From Bacillus sp. REN3 (lineage in GTDB: Bacteria; Bacillota; Bacilli; Bacillales; Cytobacillaceae): DNA of 64,000 bases. A program made the translations under genes and the position numbers. Location of the stretch: positions 124,001 to 188,000 of the forward strand of contig NZ_JAERSD010000003.1 in the NCBI RefSeq assembly GCF_017912555.1, written 5' to 3'. The notes under the pieces are model-generated. The model was not told the DNA's origin and did not search any database. It saw only the letters and a program-made list of their open reading frames with translations. Positions 18,122-27,818 of this stretch are shown here, piece by piece (positions within the stretch are counted from its first letter, which is position 1; the number at the start of each line of letters is the position of its first letter).

Positions 18122-19321
18122 CTATAAAAAATAGGAAATCGTCTTTGCGGCAGTTTCCTTGATTGAAAGCAGCAGGCTGACAGGGCTCAGGTCCTTAAGT
18201 GAAGCCTGTCTGGAATCCAGCAGGTCCTCGGCAATGACCTGCCTTGTTTTTTTGATGAAAGCAGGGTCGTAAACCATACAGTTCAGCTCATCATTCAAGA
18301 ACATGCTTCTTTTATCGAAATTGGCTGTCCCGATGTCACAGATCTGATCATCCACAATCAGTACCTTGGCGTGGTAAAATCCTTTTAAATATTGATAGAC
18401 ATCTGCGCCGTCTTTTAACAGCGTCCGTAAATACGGGTGGGATGCTTCCTTTACAAGGATATGGTCAGCCTTTAGTGGGACAAGGATTGTGACCGCAACG
18501 CCCCTTTTGATGGCAGCGCGCAAAAGTGAAAAGACTTTGCGGCTTGGGATGAAATAGGGGGAACCGATGAGGATGGATGTCCGGGACCGTTCGATGAGAT
18601 CGGAAATCAATTTCTCAAGCATCGTTCCTTCAGTCGGTATGAGCTGATGCCGGGACGCCCCTTTTTCCACCACTGGGAAGTAGGCCGTATTGTGCAGCAG
18701 ATTGATTTTAGCGGCACGGCGCCAGTCGCTAAGGAATTCAATCTGCAGGTCCCGAACACCCTCCCCCTTCATTTTCAGATGGTAATCGCGCCAGGGAGAG
18801 AGCTTCTTGTCCTGGTCGTTGTACTCTTTCCCGATGTTGAAGCCGCCAAGGTAACCGGTATGCCCGTCGATGACGGTGATTTTCCGGTGGTTCCGCACCT
18901 GCGAGGAATAAAACAGGAATGGGAGTCTTGGTGTGTTGGAATAGGCAAATGCCACCCCGGATGCCTTCAATGCTTTGATTGTTTTCCGCTTCAGCCCGCT
19001 CCCGACCCAGTCGACAAGCAGCCGGACTTCCACGCCTTCCTGTGCTTTCTTTTTCAAAAGTTCAAGGAACTCCTGGCTTATTTTATCATTCTTGATGATG
19101 TAAAACAGAATATGAATGTGCTGCTTCGCTTGTTTAATCTCGGAAAAAAGGTCAGCGAATAAATCCGGGCCTCTCGTTATAAGCTCCATATCGCTTTTCC
19201 TGGCCGGAAAATGATTTTTGCTCATCTTCTTCAAGTGCTGGGCCCTGCCGAGGAAGAAGTCAGCAGGAACCCACACTGCGAACACTGCGGCAATCCAAAA
19301 AACAATCCATCCAAAATCCAT
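18122..19321 (-). CDS. ywjE: cardiolipin synthase-like phospholipase D protein YwjE
   Basis: Membrane-associated phospholipase D superfamily enzyme of 399 aa, essentially the length of B. subtilis YwjE (a minor cardiolipin synthase). One N-terminal hydrophobic segment (residues 4-24) is followed by two HKD catalytic motifs: H145-K147-D152 (HRKITVIDGHTGYLGGFNIG) and H317-K319-D324 (HAKVLIVDDQICDIGTANFD). It should condense two phosphatidylglycerols to cardiolipin. Compared with ClsA it has one N-terminal membrane segment instead of two. It is divergent from fadF, as in B. subtilis. Confidence 0.9.
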   Translation of the reverse strand: MDFGWIVFWIAAVFAVWVPADFFLGRAQHLKKMSKNHFPARKSDMELITRGPDLFADLFSEIKQAKQHIHILFYIIKNDKISQEFLELLKKKAQEGVEVRLLVDWVGSGLKRKTIKALKASGVAFAYSNTPRLPFLFYSSQVRNHRKITVIDGHTGYLGGFNIGKEYNDQDKKLSPWRDYHLKMKGEGVRDLQIEFLSDWRRAAKINLLHNTAYFPVVEKGASRHQLIPTEGTMLEKLISDLIERSRTSILIGSPYFIPSRKVFSLLRAAIKRGVAVTILVPLKADHILVKEASHPYLRTLLKDGADVYQYLKGFYHAKVLIVDDQICDIGTANFDKRSMFLNDELNCMVYDPAFIKKTRQVIAEDLLDSRQASLKDLSPVSLLLSIKETAAKTISYFL

Positions 19322-19439
19322 CGCGATCCGGCTCCTTGTCTCTGATATTTCTGTTTATTTTTGCCGAAATCGCCGCTTATATGTTTCCTTCCTGAAAAAC
19401 TTGAATCATAAACAATTTTCAGAAATGAAAGGAAATGAG

Positions 19440-19467
19440 TTGACTGAATGCTCATTCATTATATAAT
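19440..19467 (+). promoter_or_regulatory. fadF promoter with FadR-type operator
   Basis: -35 TTGACT (19440-19445), 16-bp spacer, -10 TATAAT (19462-19467). The 18-bp sequence TGACTGAATGCTCATTCA (19441-19458) fits the B. subtilis FadR consensus TGAATGAMTANTCATTCA, as I recall it, at 16 of 18 positions and fills the spacer. Binding there would block RNA polymerase; long-chain acyl-CoA relieves FadR in B. subtilis. Confidence 0.8.
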
Positions 19468-19544
19468 GGAAACAAGGGTATATTCTGAAAATTTAATTGG
19501 TTAGAAATTTTCATCCAACAACCACATCGAAAGGGGTAAAGTTT

Positions 19545-21656
19545 ATGAACGGTCTGCTATGGATCAACCTCATCGCGTTCTTGCTTGTAACCGTTTACGC
19601 AATCAGTTTGTTCGTGTATGTGGTAAAGACAAGAATCGAATTCATCAAGCTTGGCAAGAAATCTGAGTTTGATGATGATGTCAAAGATCGGCTCAGAAGG
19701 ATCTGGGTCCACGTTTTTGGCCAGAAAAGGCTTTTGAAGGACAAAAAGAGCGGAATCATCCACGTTATGTTTTTTTATGGATTCATCCTCGTGCAATTCG
19801 GGGCAATCGATTTTATCTGGAAAGGCTTGAAGCCGGGCTCGCATCTGCCGCTCGGACCGCTGTATCCAGGCTTCACATTTTTCCAGGAAATCGTGACCTT
19901 GCTGATCCTCGTCGCAGTTGTCTGGGCATTTTACCGCCGCTATGTCGAGAAGCTTGTCCGCCTGAAGCGCGGCTTCAAAAATGGACTAGTATTGCTGTTC
20001 ATCGGCGGGCTGATGCTATCCGTGCTGCTCGGAAATGGGATGAACATGATCTGGCACGGACATGATGGAACCTGGACCGAACCGGTAGCGTCCATGATCG
20101 CTGCGGCTTTCAGCGGGATTGGCGGGACAGCGGCCATCGTCATTTTCTTCATCGCATGGTGGATCCATTTGCTGTTCCTGCTCGCATTCCTTGTGTATGT
20201 ACCGCAGTCCAAGCATGCGCACTTGATAGCCGGCCCAGCCAATGTGTATTTGACAAAAGTTGATTCACCAGGAAAAATCACGAAGATTGATTTTGAGGAC
20301 GAAACGCAGGAAACGTTCGGTGCCGGAAAGATTACCGACTTCTCGCATGAACAAATGATCGACTTCTACGCTTGCGTCGAGTGCGGCCGCTGCACGAATA
20401 TGTGCCCGGCAACCGGCACAGGGAAAATGCTGTCACCGATGGACTTGATCGTCAAGCTCCGCGACCACCTGACTCTCCATGGCGCAGCTGTGACGCACAA
20501 GCAGCCGTGGGTGCCGACATTCGCTTTCTCCAACACGAAGGGGAACCAAATCGCGCTTGCGGCAGCCGGCAAAGGCGCGGAGGAATCCGCTGCGGCGCTT
20601 GCCTATAATCCAAGCATGATCGGCGATGTCATCACCGAAGAGGAAATCTGGGCCTGCACAACCTGCCGCAACTGTGAAGACCAATGTCCGGTCATGAATG
20701 AGCATGTTGACAAAATCATCGACCTGCGCCGCTATCTTGTCCTGACCGAAGGAAAAATGGACGCTGACGCCCAGCGCGCGATGACAAACATCGAACGCCA
20801 GGGAAATCCATGGGGCTTGAACCGGAAAGAAAAAGAAAACTGGCGCGAGCTTCGTGACGATGTGGTCGTCCCGACGGTTAAAGAACTGAAAAAAGCCGAT
20901 GAGGAATTTGAATACTTGTTCTGGGTCGGCGCTATGGGTTCATTCGATAACCGCAGCCAGAAGATTGCCCTTTCATTCGCCAAGCTGATGAATGAAGCAG
21001 GCGTCAAATTCGCCATCCTTGGCAACAAGGAAAAGAACTCCGGCGATACGCCGCGCCGGCTGGGCAATGAGTTCCTGTTCCAGGAGCTGGCAACAAAGAA
21101 CATTGAAGAATTCGAAAAAAATGACGTGAAGAAGATCGTGACGATCGATCCTCACGCCTACAATATCTTTAAGAACGAGTACCCTGACTTTGGCCTTGAA
21201 GCAGAGGTTTACCACCATACAGAGCTTCTTGCCAAGCTGATCGAGGAAGGAAGGCTTGTGCCGAAGCACGCAATCAACGAAACGATCACCTTCCACGATT
21301 CATGCTACCTTGGAAGGTACAATGAAGTGTATGACGCACCGCGTGAAATCCTCAAGGCGATTCCGGGAGTCGACTTGAAGGAAATGGAACGCAATCACGA
21401 CACGGCGATGTGCTGCGGCGCAGGCGGAGGCTTGATGTGGATGGAGGAAGAAACCGGCCACCGGATCAACGTTGCCAGGACAGAACAGGCGCTTGCCGTC
21501 AGCCCTTCCGTCATCAGCTCAGGCTGCCCTTACTGCCTGACCATGCTGTCAGACGGAACAAAGGCAAAAGAAGTAGAAGACAGCGTTGATACACTCGACG
21601 TAGCCGAGCTGCTCGAAAAATCCGTCTTCGGTGAACTGAAACCGATTGTGTCTTAA
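19545..21656 (+). CDS. fadF: membrane iron-sulfur oxidoreductase FadF (YwjF)
   Basis: 703-residue membrane protein, probably passing electrons from acyl-CoA dehydrogenase/ETF towards the quinone pool. About five N-terminal transmembrane segments (residues 1-230) precede a soluble part with two 4Fe-4S motifs, C277-VECGRCTNMCP and C371-TTCRNCEDQCP, and two cysteine-rich CCG-type domains (HDSCYLGRYNEVYD; C623-C624-GAGGGLMW) as in heterodisulfide reductase. AAGGGGTAAAG precedes ATG 19545. The promoter carries a FadR-type box. B. subtilis fadF heads fadF-acdA-rpoE; here several beta-oxidation genes are inserted after it. Confidence 0.92.
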   Translation: MNGLLWINLIAFLLVTVYAISLFVYVVKTRIEFIKLGKKSEFDDDVKDRLRRIWVHVFGQKRLLKDKKSGIIHVMFFYGFILVQFGAIDFIWKGLKPGSHLPLGPLYPGFTFFQEIVTLLILVAVVWAFYRRYVEKLVRLKRGFKNGLVLLFIGGLMLSVLLGNGMNMIWHGHDGTWTEPVASMIAAAFSGIGGTAAIVIFFIAWWIHLLFLLAFLVYVPQSKHAHLIAGPANVYLTKVDSPGKITKIDFEDETQETFGAGKITDFSHEQMIDFYACVECGRCTNMCPATGTGKMLSPMDLIVKLRDHLTLHGAAVTHKQPWVPTFAFSNTKGNQIALAAAGKGAEESAAALAYNPSMIGDVITEEEIWACTTCRNCEDQCPVMNEHVDKIIDLRRYLVLTEGKMDADAQRAMTNIERQGNPWGLNRKEKENWRELRDDVVVPTVKELKKADEEFEYLFWVGAMGSFDNRSQKIALSFAKLMNEAGVKFAILGNKEKNSGDTPRRLGNEFLFQELATKNIEEFEKNDVKKIVTIDPHAYNIFKNEYPDFGLEAEVYHHTELLAKLIEEGRLVPKHAINETITFHDSCYLGRYNEVYDAPREILKAIPGVDLKEMERNHDTAMCCGAGGGLMWMEEETGHRINVARTEQALAVSPSVISSGCPYCLTMLSDGTKAKEVEDSVDTLDVAELLEKSVFGELKPIVS

Positions 21657-21660
21657 TTAA

Positions 21661-21890
21661 AGGCAAATGATGATTTTTGAAACATCGTTGATTGGAGTGG
21701 AGGGCGGTGACTCCTGCGGGAGAAGCGCGTCCAAGTGAAGCCCCGCAGGAGCGAAGCGACGAGGAGGCTCACGGACCGTCCGCGGAAAGCGGCCGACTAA
21801 AACCGCCGCGTCCTGCGGCAACGTCGGCACTAGGTCTTCCTGTCCGTCGTCCGCCCGGAACGGAAATCAACAATTTCGGTCACAAAGCCT
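21661..21890 (+). repeat. dispersed MITE-like repeat, family A copy 4
   Basis: Between fadF and the thiolase. Ends AAAGGC and AAAGCCT are short inverted repeats. Markers are TTGATTGGAGTGGAGGGCGG, CCCCGCAGGAGCGAAGCGAC, GCGGCCGACTAAAACCGCC and GGAACGGAAATCAACA. This is the most complete copy. Confidence 0.85.
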
Positions 21891-21913
21891 AATAATAAGA
21901 ACGTATAACCCAT

Positions 21914-21990
21914 ATAGTAGAAATTGATCCACAACAAAAAATTCAATCAATATATTTGAATTTTGAGTAAAGTGTTTCAATTTCTACTAT
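21914..21990 (+). repeat. nested inverted repeat
   Basis: A perfect 14-bp outer arm ATAGTAGAAATTGA (21914-21927) pairs with 21977-21990. Inside, AAAATTCAA (21938-21946) pairs with TTGAATTTT (21956-21964). It has no T-run, so it is not an ordinary terminator. Confidence 0.7.
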
Positions 21991-22015
21991 TTTTAAAGTA
22001 AAATGAAATACAGAG

Positions 22016-22028
22016 GTAAAGCGTTTAC
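22016..22028 (+). promoter_or_regulatory. cre-like palindrome
   Basis: GTAAAGCGTTTAC is a near-perfect palindrome resembling a CcpA cre site (two mismatches at the left end). A weak TAAAAT -10 at 21999-22004 would place it just after the start point. It could control the thiolase cluster 360 bp downstream. Confidence 0.35.
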
Positions 22029-22178
22029 ATTTTTGGACAGGTGGATTAAGCGAACAGGGAACACGCTCACGGAACTTAAAGGAATGCTGTCGATTCATTG
22101 CGGAAGCATAATCGGTCTTCTTTTTTCGCCTGTTTTCGAGCGAGCGTTCAGTCGTTTTCGGGAGATGTTTTCACTAAA

Positions 22179-22347
22179 AGGCTATATTAGGGATTTTTTA
22201 TTCCTGTTGATTTGGAGCGGAAGGCACGCCTGCGGAAAACGGCCGACTAAAACCGCCGCGTCCTGCGGCAAAGTCGGCACTAGGACTTCCTGTCCGTCGA
22301 AGTGCCTGGAGCAGGAATCAACAATCAAATTAACATTAATATAGCCT
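22179..22347 (+). repeat. dispersed MITE-like repeat, family A copy 5
   Basis: A 169-bp element with perfect 11-bp terminal inverted repeats AGGCTATATTA (22179-22189) and TAATATAGCCT (22337-22347). The interior has GGAGCGGAAGGC, CGGCCGACTAAAACCGCC, GTCGGCACTAGGACTTCC and GGAATCAACA. It gives the clearest ends of the family. Confidence 0.88.
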
Positions 22348-22384
22348 GCTAAAAAGAATCACAGATCGCAAAGGAGAGTTGAAG

Positions 22385-23572
22385 ATGGGGAAAACGGTCA
22401 TTTTAGCAGGGGCACGCACGCCATTTGGCAAACTTGGCGGAGCACTCAGCAGCTTTACAGCAAGCCAGCTTGGCGGGATTGCCATTAAGGACGCCTTGAA
22501 ACGGGCTGGTATTGGTCCGGAGGAAATCGGCGAGGTGATTCTTGGGACGGTCCTGCAGGGGGGACAGGGACAGCTCCCTTCCCGCCAGGCAGCACGGGAA
22601 GCCGGCATCCCATGGGAAGTCAAGACGGAAACAATCAATAAGGTCTGCGCTTCTGGTATGCGCAGTGTGACGCTTGCCGACCAGATCATCCGCGCGGGCG
22701 ACGAGGAAGTGATCGTTGCCGGCGGTATGGAATCGATGAGCAACGCACCGTATATTTTGCCAAAGGCTCGGTGGGGACTGCGGATGGGTGACAGCCAGGT
22801 GAAGGATTTGATGATCCATGATGGCCTGACATGCAGCTTCAAGGGCGTCCATATGGGAACTTATGGGAACGAGACCGCAAAAGAGCTGGAGATCAGCCGC
22901 GAAGAGCAGGATGAGTGGGCATACCGAAGCCACCAGAAAGCAATTGAAGCGATTGAATCCGGAAAGCTCGCAGAAGAAATTGTCACGGTTGAAGTGCCGC
23001 AGCGCAAAGGGAATCCAATCCTTGTCGAGCATGACGAAGCGCCAAGGAAGGATACTTCCGCTGAGAAACTGGGAAAGCTTGCGCCTGTGTTCCAATCTGA
23101 CGGTACGATTACGGCGGGCAACGCGCCGGGCGTCAATGATGGGGCGGCCGCTCTCGTACTGATGAGCGAAGAGCGCGCAAAACGTGAAGGACGGACACCT
23201 CAGGCATATATTATCGCCCATGAGGCGATAGCGACAGAAGCAAAGGATTTTCCTAAGACACCAGGCATAGTGATCAACGAACTTTTGAAAAAAACAGGGA
23301 AGTCGCTTGAAGAAATCGACCTGTTCGAAATCAACGAGGCGTTTGCGGCAGTGGCGCTGACGAGTGGCAGGATTGCCAAGCTTGATCCGGAGAAAGTCAA
23401 TGTCAACGGCGGGGCAGTCGCACTTGGCCATCCGATCGGCGCAAGCGGGGCGCGCATTATCTTGACGCTGATGCATGAACTGAAGCGCCGCGGAGGCGGA
23501 ATTGGCATTGCGGCGATCTGCAGCGGCGGTGGCCAGGGAGACGCCGTGATGATCGAAGTTCCAAAACAGTAG
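22385..23572 (+). CDS. acetyl-CoA C-acetyltransferase (thiolase)
   Basis: Thiolase II family enzyme of 395 aa that joins or cleaves acetoacetyl-CoA/acetyl-CoA. Active-site residues are visible: nucleophile C88 (NKVCASGMRS), H349 (GHPIGASGARI) and C379 (AICSGGGQGDA). The N-terminal VILAGARTPFGKLGG is typical. ATG 22385 follows AAGGAG by 8 nt. With the next gene it forms a C4 acyl-CoA module (acetoacetyl-CoA to 3-hydroxybutyryl-CoA). It resembles MmgA/ThlA types; I assign no symbol because several paralogues exist in Bacilli. Confidence 0.92.
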   Translation: MGKTVILAGARTPFGKLGGALSSFTASQLGGIAIKDALKRAGIGPEEIGEVILGTVLQGGQGQLPSRQAAREAGIPWEVKTETINKVCASGMRSVTLADQIIRAGDEEVIVAGGMESMSNAPYILPKARWGLRMGDSQVKDLMIHDGLTCSFKGVHMGTYGNETAKELEISREEQDEWAYRSHQKAIEAIESGKLAEEIVTVEVPQRKGNPILVEHDEAPRKDTSAEKLGKLAPVFQSDGTITAGNAPGVNDGAAALVLMSEERAKREGRTPQAYIIAHEAIATEAKDFPKTPGIVINELLKKTGKSLEEIDLFEINEAFAAVALTSGRIAKLDPEKVNVNGGAVALGHPIGASGARIILTLMHELKRRGGGIGIAAICSGGGQGDAVMIEVPKQ

Positions 23573-23587
23573 GTTCACAAGTGACAG

Positions 23588-23613
23588 GGAGGACAGCGGC
23601 ATGACTGTCCTCC
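23588..23613 (+). other. intercistronic stem-loop, thiolase/dehydrogenase
   Basis: GGAGGACAG (23588-23596) pairs perfectly with CTGTCCTCC (23605-23613) across an 8-nt loop. No U-tract follows, so it is more likely a processing or stability element than a terminator. Confidence 0.6.
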
Positions 23614-23670
23614 TGGATATGGAAGGTCCCATACATAGGGATGGATTAAAAAGCGAATGGGGGAGAAATG

Positions 23671-24522
23671 ATGAGTGTTCAAACAATAATGGTGATCGGT
23701 GCAGGCCAGATGGGTTCAGGGATTGCCCAGGTATGCGCCCAGGCTGGTTACAATGTGCTGCTTAATGATCTCAAGCCTGAGTTCGTCGAGCGCGGCTTGA
23801 ACGGAATCAAAAAGAACCTGAACCGCCAGGTCGACAAAGGCCGGATGACAGCGGAACAATTGGATGAAACAGTCGGCAGGATTACATCATCGGCTGATTT
23901 ACAGGATGCAGCAAAGGCAGATCTTGTTATCGAGGCGGCTGTTGAGAATATGGAAGTGAAGGCGAAGATTTTTGCCCAGCTTGATGGAATCGCGCCGGAG
24001 CATGCTATCCTTGCTTCCAATACATCCTCACTGCCGATCACGGAAATCGCCGCAGCAACGAAGCGACCTGAAAAAGTGATTGGCATGCACTTCATGAATC
24101 CGGTCCCGGTCATGAAATTGGTTGAGATCATCCGCGGCCTGGCAACAGCTGACGAGGTATACCAGACAATCGAGGATATCACGAAAACCTTGCAAAAGGT
24201 TCCGGTCGAGGTCAATGATTTTCCTGGGTTTGTCTCCAACCGCATCCTGATGCCGATGATCAACGAAGCGATTTATACCCTGTATGAAGGTGTCGCGACA
24301 AAGGAAGCGATCGACGAAGTCATGAAGCTTGGCATGAACCACCCAATGGGGCCGCTTACGCTTGCGGACTTCATCGGGCTTGACACATGCCTCTACATCA
24401 TGGAAACCCTGCATGAAGGCTTTGGCGACGACAAATACCGCCCTTGCCCGCTGTTAAGGAAATACGTCAAAGCTGGCTGGCTTGGCAAAAAATCAGGCCG
24501 CGGCTTCTACACATACGAATAA
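23671..24522 (+). CDS. 3-hydroxybutyryl-CoA dehydrogenase
   Basis: NAD(P)-dependent dehydrogenase interconverting acetoacetyl-CoA and 3-hydroxybutyryl-CoA; 283 aa, the single-domain-fusion length of MmgB/Hbd. The Rossmann motif [17 protein letters not shown] is at the N-terminus. Catalytic features [31 protein letters not shown] and [18 protein letters not shown] follow in order. Two adjacent ATGs exist; the second (23671) has the better spacing from GGGGGAG. It lies in the fadF-icmF cluster and feeds the two acyl-CoA dehydrogenases or the thiolase depending on flux. Confidence 0.93.
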   Translation: MSVQTIMVIGAGQMGSGIAQVCAQAGYNVLLNDLKPEFVERGLNGIKKNLNRQVDKGRMTAEQLDETVGRITSSADLQDAAKADLVIEAAVENMEVKAKIFAQLDGIAPEHAILASNTSSLPITEIAAATKRPEKVIGMHFMNPVPVMKLVEIIRGLATADEVYQTIEDITKTLQKVPVEVNDFPGFVSNRILMPMINEAIYTLYEGVATKEAIDEVMKLGMNHPMGPLTLADFIGLDTCLYIMETLHEGFGDDKYRPCPLLRKYVKAGWLGKKSGRGFYTYE

Positions 24523-24541
24523 CTTTTTCGCGCCAGGTGCC

Positions 24542-24609
24542 CTGTATTTCACGAAGCAAGGAATGTACGATGAGGCGGACCGGCCCCCGCCTAGAGATGG
24601 GAAATACAG
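24542..24609 (+). other. intercistronic stem-loop before acdA
   Basis: CTGTATTTC (24542-24550) pairs with GAAATACAG (24601-24609), with an internal GGCGG/CCGCC stem. There is no U-tract. Confidence 0.55.
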
Positions 24610-24687
24610 CGGGAACGCAATGGGGCCAGTTCCTGCGGCTAAAAATGGGCAAAAGGTACACAGGGATTTTGACCGGGAGGGAGCAAC

Positions 24688-25818
24688 ATGGATTTAAGGT
24701 TTACGGAAGAACAGGAAATGATGCGCAAGATGGTGCGTGATTTTGCGGAAACGGAAATCGCCCCATTTGTTGAAAAAATGGAAGCGGGAGAATTTCCGCG
24801 GGAAATCTTGAAAAAAATGGGCGAACTTGGCTTGATGGGCATTCCGGTGCCGGAGCAGTATGGCGGAGCGGAGATGGATTTCATCTCCTACATCATCGCC
24901 ATCCATGAAATTTCGAAGGTGAGCGCCACGGTCGGCGTCATCCTGTCCGTCCATACATCGGTCGGGACGAATCCGATCCTCTACTTTGGAACAGAGGAGC
25001 AGAAGGAAAAATACGTTCCAAAATTGGCATCAGGCGAATACCTGGGGGCTTTCTGCCTCACGGAGCCGAGCGCCGGCTCAGATGCAGCAAGCCTGAAAAC
25101 TAGGGCTGTCAAGAAAGATGGCCATTATGTATTGAATGGATCGAAGGTGTTCATCACGAACGGCGGCGAGGCAGATGTCTATATTGTTTTTGCCTCGACA
25201 GATCCAGAAGCAGGGACGAAGGGAATTTCGGCTTTTATTGTTGAAAAAGACACGCCAGGATTCATCGTCGGCAAGGATGAGCATAAGATGGGCCTGTATG
25301 GCTCAAGGACAGTCCAATTGACCTTCGAGGATATGGAGGTACCGGCTGGAAATCTTCTCGGACAGGAAGGGGAAGGCTTCAGAATCGCGATGAGCAACCT
25401 TGATTCCGGAAGGATTGGCATCGCTGCCCAGGCACTTGGGATTTCTGAAGCAGCGCTGAAAGCAGCAACGGATTACGCGAAGGAACGGAAGCAATTCGGC
25501 AAGCCAATCGCCGCCCAGCAGGGAGTCGGCTTCAAACTGGCTGATATGGGGACAGCCGTCGAAGCAGCGAAACTATTAATCTACCGTGCTGCCCAATTGC
25601 GCTCTGAAGGCCAGAAATGCGGGATTGAAGCCTCGATGGCTAAGCTTTTCGCTTCCAAGACCGCAGTTGAAGTGACGACGGAAGCCATCCAGGTGTTTGG
25701 GGGCTATGGCTATACAAAGGACTATCCGGTCGAACGCTACTTCCGCGATGCGAAAGTAACTGAAATCTACGAAGGCACAAGTGAAATCCAGCGGATCGTC
25801 ATCAGCAAACAGCTGTAA
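24688..25818 (+). CDS. acdA: acyl-CoA dehydrogenase AcdA (short/branched-chain type)
   Basis: FAD flavoenzyme of 376 aa that oxidises acyl-CoA to trans-2-enoyl-CoA and reduces ETF. Family signatures are [54 protein letters not shown] and [16 protein letters not shown]. The catalytic base is E362 in [11 protein letters not shown], the position of butyryl-CoA dehydrogenases. GGGAGGGAG is 5-7 nt before the ATG. In B. subtilis acdA follows fadF directly, so this is the likely orthologue of the pair of dehydrogenases here. Confidence 0.9.
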   Translation: MDLRFTEEQEMMRKMVRDFAETEIAPFVEKMEAGEFPREILKKMGELGLMGIPVPEQYGGAEMDFISYIIAIHEISKVSATVGVILSVHTSVGTNPILYFGTEEQKEKYVPKLASGEYLGAFCLTEPSAGSDAASLKTRAVKKDGHYVLNGSKVFITNGGEADVYIVFASTDPEAGTKGISAFIVEKDTPGFIVGKDEHKMGLYGSRTVQLTFEDMEVPAGNLLGQEGEGFRIAMSNLDSGRIGIAAQALGISEAALKAATDYAKERKQFGKPIAAQQGVGFKLADMGTAVEAAKLLIYRAAQLRSEGQKCGIEASMAKLFASKTAVEVTTEAIQVFGGYGYTKDYPVERYFRDAKVTEIYEGTSEIQRIVISKQL

Positions 25819-25844
25819 TAAAAGATCAGGAATCGCATGAACCG

Positions 25845-25894
25845 GGAACCTGTCCGCGCATAGCGGCGGGCTTTCGTTCAGCATGCCAGGTTCC
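25845..25894 (+). other. intercistronic stem-loop between the two dehydrogenases
   Basis: GGAACCTG (25845-25852) pairs with CAGGTTCC (25887-25894). There is no U-tract. This is the third such structure in the cluster. Confidence 0.55.
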
Positions 25895-25975
25895 GCCTGC
25901 AGCAAAGCGATCCATTAAATACCCCTGGCTGCGCTTGCAGCCATTACTACAAACAATCGAAATGGAGGAAAAAAG

Positions 25976-27115
25976 ATGAATTTCCGTTTATCTGAAGAAC
26001 ATGAAATGATCAGGAAGATGGTCCGTGATTTTGCGAGGAATGAAGTGGCCCCGACGGCTGCCGAGCGTGATGAGGAAGAACGATTTGACCGCGGCATCTT
26101 TGACAAAATGGCTGAGCTTGGATTGACCGGGATTCCTTGGCCGGAGGAATACGGCGGTATTGGCAGCGATTACCTGGCTTACTGCATCGCGGTCGAAGAG
26201 TTGTCCCGCGTCTGTGCCTCCACCGGTGTTATGCTGTCAGCACACACCTCACTTGCAGGATGGCCGATTTACAAGTTCGGCAATGAAGAACAAAAGCAAA
26301 AATATTTGAAGCCGATGGCAACTGGGGAAAAAATCGGAGCATACGGCCTGACTGAACCAGGCAGCGGCTCAGATGCAGGGGCAATGAAGACGACTGCCCG
26401 CGAAGATGGCGACCATTTCGTATTGAACGGTTCCAAGATCTTTATCACGAATGGCGGTGTTGCCGACATTTATGTCGTGTTCGCGCTGACTGACCCATCA
26501 AGCAAGCATAAAGGCACGACTGCCTTCATCATTGAAAGCGACTTCCCTGGTTTCTCTGTCGGCAAGAAGGAAAAGAAGCTTGGCATCCGCTCATCTCCTA
26601 CAACGGAAATCATCTTTGAGGACTGCCGAGTGCCGAAGGAGAACATCCTTGGCGAAATAGGCGAAGGTTTCAAGATTGCGATGATGACGCTTGATGGCGG
26701 CCGCAACGGCATTGCTGCCCAGGCAGTCGGGATTGCCCAAGGTGCCCTTGACGCTGCTGTTGATTATGCAAAAGAACGCAGCCAATTCGGGAAGCCGATC
26801 GCTGCCCAGCAGGGAATCGGCTTCAAGCTGGCTGACATGGCAACATCTGTCGAAGCAGCACGGCTGCTGACGTATCAGGCTGCATGGCTGGAATCCGAAG
26901 GCCTTCCATATGGCAAGGAATCGGCAATGTCCAAACTGTTTGCCGGCGACACAGCAATGAAGGTGACAACAGAGGCAGTCCAGGTATTTGGCGGCTACGG
27001 CTACACGAAGGACTATCCAGTTGAAAGGTTCATGCGAGACGCGAAAATCACGCAAATTTATGAAGGCACACAGGAAATCCAGCGCCTCGTCATCTCCAGG
27101 ATGCTGACAAAATAA
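25976..27115 (+). CDS. second acyl-CoA dehydrogenase
   Basis: 379-residue paralogue of the preceding gene with the same order of motifs: [55 protein letters not shown] and catalytic E363 in [11 protein letters not shown]. It starts at the ATG after ATGGAGGAAAAAAG. The two copies diverge too much to be a recent duplication and probably differ in chain or branch preference; one may take isobutyryl-CoA or 2-methylbutyryl-CoA given the neighbouring mutase. Exact substrates cannot be read from the sequence. Confidence 0.9.
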   Translation: MNFRLSEEHEMIRKMVRDFARNEVAPTAAERDEEERFDRGIFDKMAELGLTGIPWPEEYGGIGSDYLAYCIAVEELSRVCASTGVMLSAHTSLAGWPIYKFGNEEQKQKYLKPMATGEKIGAYGLTEPGSGSDAGAMKTTAREDGDHFVLNGSKIFITNGGVADIYVVFALTDPSSKHKGTTAFIIESDFPGFSVGKKEKKLGIRSSPTTEIIFEDCRVPKENILGEIGEGFKIAMMTLDGGRNGIAAQAVGIAQGALDAAVDYAKERSQFGKPIAAQQGIGFKLADMATSVEAARLLTYQAAWLESEGLPYGKESAMSKLFAGDTAMKVTTEAVQVFGGYGYTKDYPVERFMRDAKITQIYEGTQEIQRLVISRMLTK

Positions 27116-27164
27116 GCTTTCGGATCGGGGCGCAAAAAAAGAAAGACAAGGCGGGTAGAAGGTG

Positions 27165-27818
27165 ATGAAAAAGCGAGAAGTGCAGGCATCGGTAAAAGAT
27201 GAGCGGCTTGTGAAGAAAAGGCGCGACCAAATGATCAAAGGGGCAGTCACTCTTTTTAAGGAAAAGGGCTTCCACCGGACGACGACGAGAGAAATCGCCA
27301 GGGCTTCAGGCTTTAGCATCGGTACCCTTTATGAGTACATCCGGACGAAGGAAGATGTGCTTTACCTCGTTTGTGACAGCATCTATGATCAGGTCCGCGA
27401 CCGGCTCCAGGAAAACCTCGATCCGGAAAAGGGAACACTTGAAAGCCTGAAGGTCGGGATCGCGAACTACTTCAGGGTCATGGACGACCTGCAGGATGAG
27501 GTGCTTGTCATGTACCAGGAAGCGAAATCGCTGTCAAAGGATGCGCTTCCATATGTGCTGAAAAAAGAGATCGAGATGGTCGGGATGTTTGAGGATGTCA
27601 TCCAGCGCTGTGTCGAAAACGGCGAACTTGATTTGGATGAAAAGAATGTCAAGATCATTGCCCATGATATCTTCGTCCAGGGGCAGATGTGGGGATTCCG
27701 CCGCTGGGCACTGCAAAAATTGTTCACGCTTGAAGAGTATACAGAACTGCAAACCGAATTATTGTTCATGGGAATAAAGGGGTCAGCGATGAAAATAAGG
27801 ACAGGGGGAACAAAATGA
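27165..27818 (+). CDS. TetR/AcrR family regulator
   Basis: 217-residue one-component repressor. The N-terminal helix-turn-helix is clear ([48 protein letters not shown]). The C-terminal ligand-binding half is helical and probably senses an acyl-CoA, as related FadR/PsrA regulators do. The start is uncertain between GTG 27162 and ATG 27165; GAAGGTG is close to both. Its stop overlaps the icmF start by 4 nt, so the two are translationally coupled. TetR genes beside icmF and acyl-CoA dehydrogenases are common in Bacillaceae; its operator here is not known. Confidence 0.88.
   Translation: MKKREVQASVKDERLVKKRRDQMIKGAVTLFKEKGFHRTTTREIARASGFSIGTLYEYIRTKEDVLYLVCDSIYDQVRDRLQENLDPEKGTLESLKVGIANYFRVMDDLQDEVLVMYQEAKSLSKDALPYVLKKEIEMVGMFEDVIQRCVENGELDLDEKNVKIIAHDIFVQGQMWGFRRWALQKLFTLEEYTELQTELLFMGIKGSAMKIRTGGTK

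Noticed and set aside
22003-22344. 113-codon frame between fadF and the thiolase
   Set aside because: Its second half is repeat copy 5 and its first half has no family resemblance or good RBS.
22403-23686. A 427-codon open frame on the minus strand opposite the thiolase gene
   Set aside because: It lies wholly opposite well-recognised genes, has no RBS or family motif, and is explained by GC-biased third positions.
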